Positions 23,038 to 35,200 of a stretch of 64,000 nucleotides of DNA are shown here, one piece after another. Position numbers and translations under genes: made by a program. This DNA is from Pseudoneurospora amorphoporcata (Eukaryota; Ascomycota; Sordariomycetes; Sordariales; Sordariaceae): assembly GCA_033297205.1 (NCBI GenBank), contig MU859099.1:62001-126000 (forward strand), given 5' to 3'. Below the pieces are notes generated by a model, which was not told the DNA's origin, did not search any database, and saw only the letters and a program-made list of their open reading frames with translations. Positions within the stretch are counted from its first letter, which is position 1. The number at the start of each line of letters is the position of its first letter.

Positions 23038-25086
23038 ATGGCGTCTTCGTTCAGCCTCAGTCAGACTCTTCTTCTTGTTCTTTCGGCCGTTGGCAGGGTC
23101 TCTGCTGGTGTCGACAACTGGCTTAGTCCTCAGTACAAGTGGACATATCAGTTTCCTTTGCCCATTCCGCCTGTGAAGGCTCCGTCAAAGTACGTCTACC
23201 TTATCTTTCCCTTTGATCTACCCTGAAACTGACAGATATTCAGAACCATCGTGAACCCCGTAACGGGAAAGAACATTCTCTACTACGAGGTCGAGATCAA
23301 GGAGTTCAAGTCCCAGGTCTACCCCGACCGCGGTCAGGCTACGCTTTGGGGATATGATGGCATCTCACCGGGCCCGACGTTCATGGTGGAGAAGGGGACC
23401 GAGACGGTGGTGAGGTTTGTCAACAATGCGAGGTTGGCAAACTCGGTGCATCTTCATGGGTCTTTCTCGGTATGTCTTTTCATCTTAGCTCTATAATGCA
23501 AAAACTGACACGATACGTACAGAGAGCTCCCTTTGACGGATGGGCAGAAGACATCACTCCTCCAGGCTGGTACAAGGACTATTACTACCCCAACAGTCAA
23601 GCCGCACGAACACTCTGGTATCACGACCATGCTATTGACCATGTAAGCCCTCCTTCCTTCCTCCATCTCTTTCCTCATCAAACCCCCATTGACTTGAGTG
23701 ACATAGACGGCAGAAAACGCCTACTACGGCCAAGCAGGCGCCTACATCCTGCACGACCCAGCAGAAGACAGCCTCAACCTCCCCACCGGCTACGGAGTCT
23801 ACGACATCCCCCTCATCCTCTCGGCCAAACAGTACAATTCGGACGGCACCCTCTTCTCCCCCGCGAGCGAAACCACGTCTCTCTACGGCGACGTGATCCA
23901 CGTCAACGGCCAACCGTGGCCGTACCTGAAAGTCGAACCGCGCAAATACCGCTTCCGCTTCCTCGACGCCTCCATCTCCCGCTCCTTTCTACTCTATCTC
24001 GAGCGCGACACCAAGCCGGGTACCAAGCTCCCCTTTGACGTGATCGCTTCCGACGCCGGTCTCCTTACCGGTCCCCAGCGGGTATCCGAGCTCTACATCT
24101 CCATGGCGGAGCGCTACGAAATCGTCGTCGACTTTGCGCCGTACAAAGGCGAGAACATCACTTTGCGCAACGCCCGCGACGTAGGCGCAGACAACGACTA
24201 CCCCGACACCGACAAGATCATGAGATTCATTGTCTCCCCCACCAACGTCAACGATCCGTCAACCCTGCCAAGCACCTTGAGGAGTGTCCCCTTCCCGCCC
24301 ACTAGGGCCACCGTCGACCAACACTTCAAGTTCGAGCGCACAAACGGCGAATGGAAAATCAACGGCGTCTCCTTCGCCGACGTCAACAACCGCGTCCTGG
24401 CGCGTCCCCAGCGCGGAACCGTCCAAGTCTGGGAACTCGAGAACTCCTCCGGCGGGTGGACACACCCGATCCACATCCACCTGGTCGACTTCCGCGTCAA
24501 GAAGCGCGTAAACGGCAAGCGCGCCGTCCTGCCCTACGAAGCCCAAGGCCTGAAAGACGTTGTCTGGCTGGGTCCCGGCGAGACAGTCACGGTGGAGGCG
24601 CACTACGCCCCCTGGGACGGCGTGTACATGTTCCACTGCCATAACCTGATTCACGAGGACCACGAGATGATGGCTGCGTTCAACGTCAGCGTGCTGGCTG
24701 ATCTGGGGTATGATGAGACACAGTATTTGGATCCGATGGAGGATAGGTGGCGCGCGAAACGGCAGGTCGCTGAGGCGTTTGAGGACGGCGAGGTGGAGGC
24801 GAGAGTGAAGGAGATGGCGGGGTATCGCCCTTATGATAAGGTGGATGAGGTGGAGAGTGTTTTGGGGGAGTATTGGGAGAGGAAGACGAAGACGGGGAGT
24901 GCGACGACGACGACGACGACGACGACGACGGGGCAGGGGGTGGTGACGACGACGACGACGACGACAACAGCCGCGACGTCTACTTCGTTCAGGACTAGTA
25001 CCACGTCTTTTAAGAGCTCGAGTACGAGTACCTCTAGCTCTTCAACGAGGACGTCGTCGATTAGTAGTACCAAGAAGAAGGCTTAG
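23038..25086 (+). CDS. Secreted multicopper oxidase, bilirubin-oxidase type
   Basis: Four exons (23038-23189, 23244-23469, 23523-23642, 23707-25086) with standard introns give 625 residues. A signal peptide (MASSFSLSQTLLLVLSAVG) is followed by three cupredoxin domains. All four copper-binding motifs are visible: HLHG (120-123), HDH (160-162), HPIHIH (419-424) and HCHNLIHEDHEM (476-487). In the last motif Cys477 would be the type-1 copper ligand and Met487 its axial ligand, as in bilirubin oxidase. The sequence around HPIHIHLVDF and the LKDVVWLGPGE stretch also match that subfamily. The enzyme should oxidise phenolic or tetrapyrrole-like substrates and reduce oxygen to water outside the cell; the real substrate is unknown. 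The C-terminus is a 60-residue Thr/Ser tail encoded largely by ACG repeats. Confidence 0.93.
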
Positions 25087-27562
25087 ACTAGGTTGGAGCA
25101 AGGTGGAGGCGGAGGTAGGTAGGCAAGCACATAAATGGATGGTTGTACTTAGCATATCTCTGCAGTGCAGTGCAGTGCTGGTTAATTGGATAATGAGTAT
25201 CCTCCAATACAAATATCAATACCTATCAGAATCGAAACAAATGTTGACATGGGATAAATAAACGAGTGTGTGTGTGTGTCTACCGGTAGATAGGCATCTG
25301 ACAAGAGGAAAGTAAAGCACAATCATAATCACCCTAAGCTTCTGGGTCTCGGAGAACATGTGCATGATATGCATCCTCTCTCAACGTATGTTCAACGTGT
25401 CTGGCAACAACAGATGGTTCGCTACCACACAACAACAAACAGTAAGCAAGCACCGATTGGTGAAACAATAGGAAGATGCCGCAGTCCAGTCTCACATGTC
25501 CATGTCGTGCCTGTCCTCGTAGGTAGGCTGTCGGGAATTGATTCGGTGTTGATGGTACCTTGAGACAACCTTGGTTGGCGAGCGGCGTTTATGGGATTCG
25601 TCGGTGAGTGGTGCTAAAGACAGACAGACAGAGACCATGGTGTTGATCAATCGTTGAAAAGGAGTAGAGGTACGGATGGGATGACGCATTGTGCTAACAA
25701 CATGCCCGTTCCCGTCTCAGTTCTCCAGCACCTCGACGGGCCTCTTAGAACTATCCTATTGTGCAAAGGAACAACCACTAACAACCATAGTCACTGGCCA
25801 CCAGGCAAATTCGACAACCATCTGTTAGTGCCGTCACCCCTGCTGCACTCACTAACAATTTATCTGTCTGTCTGTCAGTCAGTCACCACCACCATCCCAG
25901 CCGTTCCCCGCATATCCAAACAAGCCCGACCCCCCCAAACATGGGCTCCGTCTCGGCAGTCGATAGAATCCGCACGATCGGCAAACAAAGTGGATTTGCG
26001 ACGGAGCTGACACATCTTACGGTTTCCACCTCACCGGCGTTCGGCGTTTGGGATTTCCGGACTCCGGTGCTTCTCCCGTAGCGATGATCGGCCCCGACGA
26101 CGACGCTTTGCTTGGGCATATTATAGACCATCCAATCCATCCGCGCGCCCTTCGGTTCACATGAAGCAGGGACATAGCCGAATCCGGAGAACTTCTCCCG
26201 CACACACACACACACCGTTACGTATGCGAGGTGTGTGGAACGCCACGGCGCGCCGCCGCCACCGGCCGGGAATAACGACACGGGAGGGATTCCCTTTTGT
26301 CTTGGCTTTGATGCCGAAGGAAGCATCCATGTCTGTCTTTGAGAAAAAAGGAAGGAAGGAAAGAAAGAAAGAAAGAAAGAAAACACATGGAAGGAAAAGA
26401 CAGAGAACAGAACAAGCGCCGAGGTTGACAGTTCAACGACAGGCGGACGGGATGATGATATTGAAATGATGATATCATAGGCGGCTCTCGTCGTGGTGTT
26501 GATACCTACTCTACTCAATTTATCTGGTTGATGGATGGATGGATGGATGATGGATGCATGCCATTAGCAAGCAGCTACGCCGCTACGCTATGGGGTCACA
26601 TGGAAACCACACAAACCACAAACCACAAACCACAAACCCCACGATGATCAAAATCAATCAATACAATAACCGAAACCGACTTCGGCCCGCTCGTTCGGCA
26701 AAAAAGCAACAACCCCTTGCTCTGTTTGGCTTCCCCACAAATCCCCACTCCCAACCACACACAAGTCACGACACCTCAATTGACCTATCATCTTTCACGG
26801 CTTGTCCAAGGTAGTCTGGGGCCTTGGGCTAGCTAGCCAACATTGACCTTTCCGTTTGGGAATGACGCATCCAATCGAAACTACCCTGACTACCTACTGT
26901 ACCTAGGTGGTGTATATGTAATCATTTCTCTGCCGAAATTTCTGGCCGGCCGGCCGCGAGTGGTGGTTAGTTGCGGGCTTGCGGCTCTGTTGAAGATGCG
27001 GTCTGAGACTGGAGACTGGAGAAGTGGAAAAGTTGTCGGTTGACGTTTTCCAGTTTTCTCATCTGGTTTGTTATTATTTTTTCTCATGTCTCCATGTTGT
27101 GGTTTTATTTCCATTGCTTTTTGTTATTATAGTTCTCTGAAGGTCCAGTCATTAATAACCGTCCGGGCTACTATCTATCACCACCACCACCACCACCACC
27201 ACCAAACCAGACGCCCGAACCGAAACGAAAAACGAAACGAAACGGGGGACCGCTAGACTAGTATCTAGACGACGACGCCAGCTCGTACGTAGACTTGAGA
27301 GGAAGTCAAAACGATAAACACCAACCATTAATTTTATCGACGGTTTTATACATATAACAAGATAGAAACATCTTGCTTGTCCGCCCGGCCATCCAACAAC
27401 ATCATTCAAGCGTCCGATTCACCACCGCTCGGTGGCAAAGAGGTTCAACAAGTGAATGAATACCCAGGACTGGACTCGAACGGAAAACATCAACCCATCA
27501 ACCCATCAACCCATCAACCACCACCACCACCACCACCACACAAGCAACTCCATCAAACATTC
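25087..27562. other. Intergenic region before the MFS transporter
   Basis: No supportable gene is present. Contents include a TG run (25266-25279), GAAA/GGAA repeats (about 26349-26382), ATGG repeats (26530-26548), a CAC trinucleotide run (about 27180-27203) and an ACC run close to the transporter start (about 27519-27540). The last few hundred bases are presumably promoter and leader of the transporter gene. Confidence 0.5.
25257..25262 (+). terminator. Candidate polyadenylation signal of the oxidase gene
   Basis: An AATAAA hexamer lies 171 bp downstream of the oxidase stop codon in an A/T-rich stretch. Confidence 0.4.
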
Positions 27563-29180
27563 ATGGCTCCCTCAACAGACTTCAAAGCCTCCTCGTCGTC
27601 CGATAAGGACCTAGGCGATGGGTCCGGGAGCACAACAGACGTCGAAGCCATCCAAGTACCATACAGCCAACAACAAGTCGAAGATGACAGCCATGACGAT
27701 GAGAAGCACACAGCACATGCAGAACATGAACCGAACAGCAGCGGAGGAAGAGGAGGAGGCCTTTCCCTGGTGCAGACTCTGTCGAGAGTTCTGTCGAGGC
27801 CAGAGTCGAATTTTGATCCGGGCCCGCCGCCGGATGGAGGGGCTAGGGCTTGGTGTACTGGTATGGTTTTTTTTTTCTTTCATTTTTGGTCATGTTCTTC
27901 CGTATGCCTCAGCCGCCCCCGCTAACAACACCTTTCCGAAATCACCAGTCGCAGCAGTCCACCTCGTAATCATGACCACCTGGGGCTTCATCAACTCCTT
28001 CGGCGTTTTCCAAACCTACTACACCTCCTCTCTCCCCTCCGTGGCGCCCTCCACCATCTCGTGGATCGGTTCCCTCCAAGTCTTTCTCCTCTTCTTCATC
28101 GGCACCTTCACCGGCCGCCTGACGGACGGGGGCTACTTCCGACACGTCTTCATCCTCGGCACCGCCTTCCTCGCTCTGGGCATCTTCTCCACCGCCAACT
28201 GCATGGACGGGGCCGGCACCGGCGACGATAACGGCGTAGTCTGGAAGTTATTCCTCGCGCAGGGCATCGCCATGGGCCTCGGCAACGGCTGTCTCTTCTG
28301 CCCCTGCATGGCCACGCTATCAACCTACTTCTCCAAGAAGCGCAACCTAGCCATCGGCATGGCCGCGTGCGGGTCCGCGACAGGCGGCCTGGTGTTCCCG
28401 TCCATGATGCGCAGCCTGCTGCCGCAGGTGGGCTTCGCGTGGACGGTGCGCGCCATGGGGTTCATCTGCGTCGGCTGCCTGGCGTGCTGCTTCTGGGTGA
28501 TCAAGCCGCGGACGCGGCCGCGCGCGATGCGGGGCACGCCGCTGGTGGAGTGGTCTGCCTTTAAGGAGGGCGAGTACGCCTTCTTCGTCGCCGGCAGCTT
28601 CCTGTGTTTCCTGGGCCTCTACTTTGCGTTTTATTATTTGGCTTCCTTCTCCCGCGATATTATCGGCTTGCACTACGTCGACAGCCTGAATATCCTGCTG
28701 GTGCTCAACGGCGTGGGCGTCTTCGGCAGGCTGATACCCAATTACATTGCCGACCGCGCGGGGCCCCTCAACGTGTTTATCCCGTTTGCTGGCGCGGCGG
28801 GCGTCTGCGTGCTTTGCTGGATGGCGGTCGAGTCCGAGGCCGGCATGTACGTCTGGGCCATCTTCTACGGGATTACGGCGGGCGGGATCCAGAGTCTCTT
28901 TCCGGCGGGCCTGACGAGCTTGACGACGGACCTGAGGAAGGCGGGCGTAAGGATGGGCATGGTGTTTACGTGTAATAGCTTTGCGACGCTGGCGGGGCCG
29001 CCGATTGCCGGGGCCATCATTACCAGTATGGACGGCAAGTATTATGGTGCGCAGGCGTTTGCGGGGTCGACCATAGTTTGTGGCATGGGATTTCTGGTGG
29101 CGGCCAGGATGGTGAAGGCTAGGAAGACGATGAGGGAGGGAGGGGCGGATGCTAAGGGCGTTTGGAAGGTGAGGGTTTGA
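27563..29180 (+). CDS. MFS transporter, monocarboxylate (MCH-like) type
   Basis: Two exons (27563-27860 and 27949-29180) flank an 88-nt intron with a GTATGG donor and a CACCAG acceptor, giving 509 residues. The first 90 or so residues are a hydrophilic, acidic cytosolic N-terminus ending in the PPPDGGARAW motif, the usual lead-in to the first helix in fungal monocarboxylate-porter homologues. About twelve hydrophobic helices follow. A GRLTDGG loop after the second helix is the MFS motif-A equivalent. The family moves monocarboxylates or, in some fungi, riboflavin or other small acids across the plasma membrane; the substrate cannot be told here. ATG 27563 is the first ATG in the coding frame. 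Confidence 0.9.
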
Positions 29181-29709
29181 AGAAAGAGGGCCGTGATACG
29201 ATACGATAATGTCAATAATATGTAATTAATGCCTGACAGCCACTAGTGGAATGAATTGTTAGTTCATCGTTAACAATACTAGTGGCGCTTACTACCTCAC
29301 TGCGTAGATACACTAACACCAAGCTAATAAGCCAGCCAGTATGAGAAGAGGCAGGCTTCGCATCATTCACCACGGCAGCTTAGCATGCAATCGAAGGTAC
29401 ATTTATATCAATTTCACAAACGACCTAGAAAGAGGTAGGTATCCAAACACACACAGATAACACCACATAACCAAACACACACAGATAACACCACATAACC
29501 AAACACACACAAGTAGACCTAGACTCTAGTAGACCACTTGAGTAAAAGGAGACAAAATTCCGTCCATAATCAGGTATCCCCCAACACCCCAACTCCAACT
29601 CCAACACCAAACTCCAACAAAATAATTCACCCCTTTTTAAACAAAACAAAACAAAGTAAAACAAAACTCGGTACAATATCCCCACTGTTAGTTATCCATC
29701 ACACACCTT
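29181..29709. other. Spacer between convergent genes with a short tandem repeat
   Basis: This stretch holds the 3' regions of the transporter and the minus-strand ORF. A 28-bp unit (AACCAAACACACACAGATAA and so on) is repeated near 29441-29510, and a CCAACA/CTCCAA run lies near 29580-29625. Confidence 0.6.
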
Positions 29710-32160
29710 TTACCCCTCAAAATCACTGTCATTATCGCTATCCTGTTCCTCAAGTTCGTCAGACTCCTCATCGGAATCTTCGTCATCCTCATCGGAATCT
29801 TCGTCATCCTCGTCAGACTCTTCGTCTTCGTCAGACGAAGAAAAGTATGTAGCCTTTTTCTTGCCCTTCTTTTTGGCCTTGTCAACGGCTTTCCCCTTGC
29901 CCTTATCGACAGCCTTGCCCTTCCCCTTATCGACAGCTTTCCCCTTCCCCTTCCCCTTATCCGTTTTCTTCTCCCCCTCCTCCTCCTCCTCCCCCTCCTC
30001 CTCCTCCTCCGCATCCCCCTCCCCCTCCCCAGCCGCCGCCGCCGCAGCAGCAGCATCCTCCTCCTCCTCCTCCCTCCTCATCCTCTCCTCCCTTTCCCTC
30101 GCCCTCTTCCTGCGTCGATAAAGTTTATCTCGCAATCTCTGCGCCTTTTTCTGTCTCAACTCTTTCCTTTGCTTTTCCGTCAGGTTGGGATCATCTGAAT
30201 CCGGCTCATCATCCTTCTTCTTCTTCCCCTTTTTCTTCTTATCTGCCTTCTTCTTCTTCTTCTTCTTCTTGGGTTCTCCGTCCGTATCTTCCTCGTCCTC
30301 CTCACTATCCTCTTCATCCTCGTCATCGTCCTCGTCATCTTCCTCCTCCTTCTCCTTCTCCTTCTCTTCCCTCTTCTTGGCTCGCACCTCCGTTTGACGT
30401 CTCCTATCACGCCATTGCTTCTTTAACCTTGCATTAAGCCGTTCGCGAGCGGTGCGTTGTGCGGACGTTTCGTTAGGTGGGATGGGCAGATCTACGTAGA
30501 CCTCTGGGTCGGGGTCGCCGCGGCGGCGTCGACCGGGAAGAGGAGCGGGAGGGGGAGGGGGTGGTTGGGTTTGGTTGCCACTGGGGGCTGCGGGGCCAGT
30601 CGAGGCTGGGCGAGATGCCTGTTTAGTGGGAGCTCTTGTTTGTGGTGGCGGTGCTGATGGGCGAGATGCTTGCTCGGCGGGTGCAGATGGGCGAGATGCT
30701 TGTTTAGGAGCTTGCTTGACAGGTGCAGATGGGCGAGATGCTTGTTTAGCGGGAGCTCTTGAGGTTGTTTCTGGTGCCGGTGCAGCTTGAGGCTCGGGTT
30801 GAGACTCGGCTTGAGGCTCGGCTGCAGCACCCCTCCTACTAGCCCTCGTCGCCCTCCTCGCCGCCGCTTGCTCAGCAGCTTGCAACCTCTCCGCCTCTCG
30901 TCGATCTTCTTCCTCTTGAATCCGAGCCAGTTGTTGCGCTTCTTCATCCGAGTTATTTGCAGCCGGCCTGTTCCGAGTACTTCTAATAACGGGTGTAGGA
31001 GCCGGAGCCGGGGTAATAGAGCCTTGGGCACGGGAAGTTCGGGATGGAGCAGCAGAAGCCGGAGCAGCAGAAGCCGGAGCAGCAGAAGTTGGGGCTTGGG
31101 ATCGGGTAGTACGACGGGCTGCGGGAGGGGGTGGAGCGAAATCATCATCAGAATCATCATCATCATCATCATCATCAGGAGCAGCACCAGCCCCTCTCCC
31201 ACCACCACGACGCCCACCTCCACGACCACCCCTTCCACCTCTTCCACCTCTTCCCCTTCTCCCTCCCCGTCCACCCCGTCCACCCCGTCCACCCCGTCCA
31301 CCCCGTCCACCCCGTCCACCCCGTCCACCATTCCTCTCCCTCCTCCTCTTCTCCTCCTCACTCTGCACATCCACATCCTCCTCACTATTAAACTCCCTCT
31401 CCTCTCCCCACGCCCTAATCATCCCCACCGTTCTCGCCACAGCCCACGCTTCCAGTGCATCTCTAAACCTTCGCCTGTATTCAAGCACAAACCTCTCCGT
31501 TTCCCGCCATCTAATCCTCGCCACGCCCTCTGCGAAACTCTCCGGATCTTCTTCCAGGCCTACACCTTCTTCTTCTTCTTCCTCTTCCGTCTCATCGTCA
31601 TCTTCCGGCTCCGGCCTCGGACGCACGAGGAATTTCCCCCCCGTATGCCATGGCACGGGATGTTGGGCGTCAAACTCTTCTTCCCGTCCCTCTAATCTAG
31701 CTACTTCCCTTTCATTCGCTTCCGTGAAATGCCTGACGGCGGTGTCAATTCTCTCGCGCAGTTGGGCTTCCAGCTGTTCGTCGTTGGGGATGTGAAATTG
31801 GAGTCGAGGATTAGCTCTGAACCGAGGCGGTGTCCTGAAAACAGGGGCGGCACGTCCGGGCCGCGCATGCCGATTGAGCTGGTACTCGTACAAGGCTTGC
31901 TTGTCGAATTGTCGCCTGGTTCTGGGTGTGTAGTTAAGGCGATTCTGATGCACCTCATACAGGTAGGCGCGCTGGCGCGGGGTGTACTCGGGCCGGAGGT
32001 GGGGGGTTACGTAGTCGGGGTGGCGGGGGTCGCGGCTGTTGGCTGGTGGAGTTTCGGGCTGTCCTCCGTCGGGAACATCGTTGTCGCCGATGCCGCCCAT
32101 GGCAACGTCTTCGTCTCCATCTTCGTTATTCTGTTCAGGAGTAGCATCCCTGGCAGCCAT
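29710..32160 (-). CDS. Highly charged RGG-repeat protein or C-terminal part of the giant upstream gene
   Basis: One uninterrupted 816-codon frame. The first 250 residues have mixed composition, with charged helices (PRTRRQFDKQALYEYQL; FTEANEREVARLEGREEEF). They are followed by a tandem RGG/GGR box (about 31195-31330) encoded by a 9-bp satellite, an Ala/Pro/Ser/Gln-rich disordered region, repeated RPSAP-type units, a Lys-Glu coiled stretch, KGKGKAVD repeats, and an acidic Ser-Asp-Glu tail. This composition fits an RNA-binding or nucleic-acid-associated disordered protein, but no folded domain is recognised. The frame is the same as the 3' exon of the upstream gene and is separated from it by one TAA and 18 open codons. 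It may therefore be the continuation of that protein and not an independent gene. Confidence 0.7.
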   Translation of the reverse strand: MAARDATPEQNNEDGDEDVAMGGIGDNDVPDGGQPETPPANSRDPRHPDYVTPHLRPEYTPRQRAYLYEVHQNRLNYTPRTRRQFDKQALYEYQLNRHARPGRAAPVFRTPPRFRANPRLQFHIPNDEQLEAQLRERIDTAVRHFTEANEREVARLEGREEEFDAQHPVPWHTGGKFLVRPRPEPEDDDETEEEEEEEGVGLEEDPESFAEGVARIRWRETERFVLEYRRRFRDALEAWAVARTVGMIRAWGEEREFNSEEDVDVQSEEEKRRRERNGGRGGRGGRGGRGGRGGRGGRGGRRGRGGRGGRGGRGGGRRGGGRGAGAAPDDDDDDDDSDDDFAPPPPAARRTTRSQAPTSAAPASAAPASAAPSRTSRAQGSITPAPAPTPVIRSTRNRPAANNSDEEAQQLARIQEEEDRREAERLQAAEQAAARRATRASRRGAAAEPQAESQPEPQAAPAPETTSRAPAKQASRPSAPVKQAPKQASRPSAPAEQASRPSAPPPQTRAPTKQASRPASTGPAAPSGNQTQPPPPPPAPLPGRRRRGDPDPEVYVDLPIPPNETSAQRTARERLNARLKKQWRDRRRQTEVRAKKREEKEKEKEEEDDEDDDEDEEDSEEDEEDTDGEPKKKKKKKKADKKKKGKKKKDDEPDSDDPNLTEKQRKELRQKKAQRLRDKLYRRRKRAREREERMRREEEEEDAAAAAAAAGEGEGDAEEEEEGEEEEEGEKKTDKGKGKGKAVDKGKGKAVDKGKGKAVDKAKKKGKKKATYFSSSDEDEESDEDDEDSDEDDEDSDEESDELEEQDSDNDSDFEG
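31265..31330. repeat. 9-bp satellite encoding an RGG box
   Basis: About seven near-perfect copies of CCGTCCACC on the + strand encode GGR triplets on the minus strand. The array is in frame, so length changes alter only the number of RGG units. Confidence 0.9.
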
Positions 32161-32214
32161 ACCTCTGTTTCGGTCAGGGGTAGGGAAGATACTGTCGCCA
32201 GAGTATTCCGACCA

Positions 32215-35200
32215 TTAGTTCCCACCATATCCTCTCGAACCTCTCGAACCCCGAGATCCCCTAGACCCCCTTGACATCCTCGAACCACTAGAATGTACAC
32301 GCCCAGCACCACCCTCCTCCTCCTCCTCAGCGTTATGCTCTTCATTGCCATCTTGATCCGTCCCCTCAGCACTAGACCTCTCCCCATCTTCCCCCTCCCT
32401 ATACTCACTAAACCGATCCCTATCGTCCGAGCCCGGTTCATACCGTCTAATCGGCCCCGGACTCGGTGCCTGACCCGGAACAAATTTCCCACGGCCTGGT
32501 ATCGGGCGGTTATAAACGGGGGCAAGTTGGTTGGGAGGGGGGCGATTGACGCGTTTGACTCTCGGTCCTCTCGGTCTGACGGGAGAGCCGCTGCCTGGTT
32601 GTGGTCGTGGTAGTTGTGGTAGTTCGGGATTTGGTTGGGCTTGGCCTCGGACATCGAGGTCCTCTCCATCGTCTTCATCTTGGCGAGCTGGTGGTCGACG
32701 ACCGACTGATCGGGGTGAACCTCTGATTATTGTGCCTGCAGGTGGTTGAGGGACAGGGGTTGACGGACCAGGTCGTGGGCTGCGGCCAACGGGTCGAGAA
32801 GGGATATGGCCAGAAGGAGGACCACGTGGGCTGCGGCCAACGGGTTGTGGTTGACGAGGAGGAGTCCTCGCGCCGTCATCGTCGGCGTTATTACCGTCCA
32901 CGTCATCCTCGTCAGAAGAAGTCGACTCGCGACTGGAAATGGAAATAGGCCGTCGGGGACTGCTTCCGAGTCTCCTCTGTGGCCTTCTGCCCTCTGAGCC
33001 GTCAGAGGAAGGTTCAGAAGGAGGACCACCTCCGGGTGCAGCAGCAGCAGCTTGTGCTCTTCTCGATGCTGGCTGACGCTGGGGTTGAGCTCTTTCAGCC
33101 TGTTGTCGGTCTTGAGGCGGCTGAGATCTGGGAGTTGCTGTGCGTTGGCGATCCCTCTGTTCGTCACCGGCATCTGCCATCCGGGCATCCTCATCTTCGT
33201 CCCCTTGTACGGATGGGTCCTGCTCAGGAGACAGCTGCCTGGCACGACGGCCTTGGTTTCTCTTTTCTGCCTGCCACGCAAGGGACTTCTCAGGCGAATC
33301 ACTCCTGTCTCGCTTCTGACCTCTCGGCTCTTCATCCTCCTCTTCACGCACCGGGGCCAGGGCAGCTCCTCGTCCAGTACGTCCAGGCGTCACATTGGCC
33401 CTTCCAGACAATGCAACCAGCTGAAGAGGCGTCGTCAGTCCAGTAGCTTGAGACGAGCCAGGCACAGCAGCAGCACCAGTACCAACACGCGTAGTCCCCT
33501 TCGGTGCTGGCGCCGGTACTTGTCTGTTACCACCACCAGAATCCTTCCTCGCTTCCCTCTCCCTCGCTTCCGCCCGTGCCTTCCCAGCCGCAATCGCCGC
33601 CGCAACCGCGGCCTTATGCTTCCTCTCCCTGGCTGCTCTAGCCTTTGCCTGCTCCCTCTCCGCTCTCAGGTTCACCAACCCCCGGTTGTTAGCAGCTAGA
33701 CCTTTTACCTGGTCCTTTCTGGCTCCCACATCCCGGCCAGCAAGTCGAGGACGCTTAGCCTGCGGCGACCTATCTGGTCTCGTTGCTCTTGGCTTTGCTC
33801 TTTTGACCTTTCTTCCGGCGGCTGGAGAAGGCGGGGAGGGTGGGCCGTCGCCATTGTCGGAGCTGCTGGTGTCCGTAGACCTGCTCTGGAAGCTGAAATT
33901 TATTTCCTTGCCGTCCATGATTTCAGTCCTCTCCTCCCTCGGCCTCTTGCGAGGTCCACGTTGGAGGAATTTCTGCGTTTGAGCGTGTCGACCTTCATCG
34001 CGTCCAGGTCGGAAGAGCTCGTCGCTGTTGTCTCTAGCAGGGGCTACTAATCCCGGGCTGAGGACACGGGCAGACGACCGGGTACTCGGGGTTGCTGGAC
34101 GCCGGACTGGGCTAGGCGTGGTGAACTTCTTTCGCCTAGCCTGTCTAACACGGTCCCGGTCATCACCACTTTCATCTTCTGGAAGGTCCAACCACTTATC
34201 CTCAAAGAACTCCTCCTCCTCACCCTCCTCCAACTCTTCTACCCTCTCTTGCTCCTCCATAGAGCCACCAGGCGGATCCGCCACCAACACCCCGACCACC
34301 TTGGCTTTAAACCTCCTTGTCAGCCCCCAGGCAGTCGTCTTCAGCTTGAACTGTGAATACGCGCCCCTGTCCTCCATTTCGCTCGGTGCCGGAGCCTCTG
34401 CCTCCTCCTCGTTGGCAAACTCATCCAACAGCATTGTTCCGGACAGGCTCCTCAAAAATAACGAGGTATCGATGTCGGAGTGCAGCGCCATCTCGGTGAT
34501 GTCGTAGACGAAACCGTCAACCCCCCCGACGTTGACCCATAGTGGTTCGCCTTCGATGGTGGCCTTGCGGGCCCATTGGGTTAGGAGTCGGCTGCCGCAC
34601 CAGCAGAGTTGCGACCACCGAGCGGCTCTGCGCATGCGCTGGGCTCTGGTGGGGAGCGTCTTGATGCCGTGTAGCTTTAGGTCGCGGACCGTGATCTCCC
34701 GAGTCGGAGGGCGGTAGATCTTCCCCTTTATCAAGTACGATCTGCTTATGGCGATGTCGTTGAAGATCTGGCGCAGCCTTTCGCCTCGAGTGCCCTCTCT
34801 TCTGCAGCGTTCCGTGACATCTTTACCGCATAATCGACGGAGGCGTTGGATGTCATCCTCACCAAGCCATTGAATGCTGCCGTGGAAGAAGCCGTTATGC
34901 TCAAAGAGCCAAGTGAGATCGTATACATAATTGTATAAAACCAAGCAGTTGGGGCCAAGTGGGGGGTTGGGTTCGACCTCGGGGACTACGTAGCCAACTT
35001 GCAAATGGTCGTACTTCCTGAGGAGTGTGACCAGTCTCTCGCCGATGGTCTCAGGATCAGGGTCCGGAACGGCGGTGATGATTCGGTTGTACGTGGAAGT
35101 CTTTAGGACATGCGCTTCGGTAAACTTGTCGGTCAAGTCCTTGGGCTTTGGAACGCAACCGGCAAAGTCCCTTAATGTGCCGCCGGCGTGGTCCTCCATG

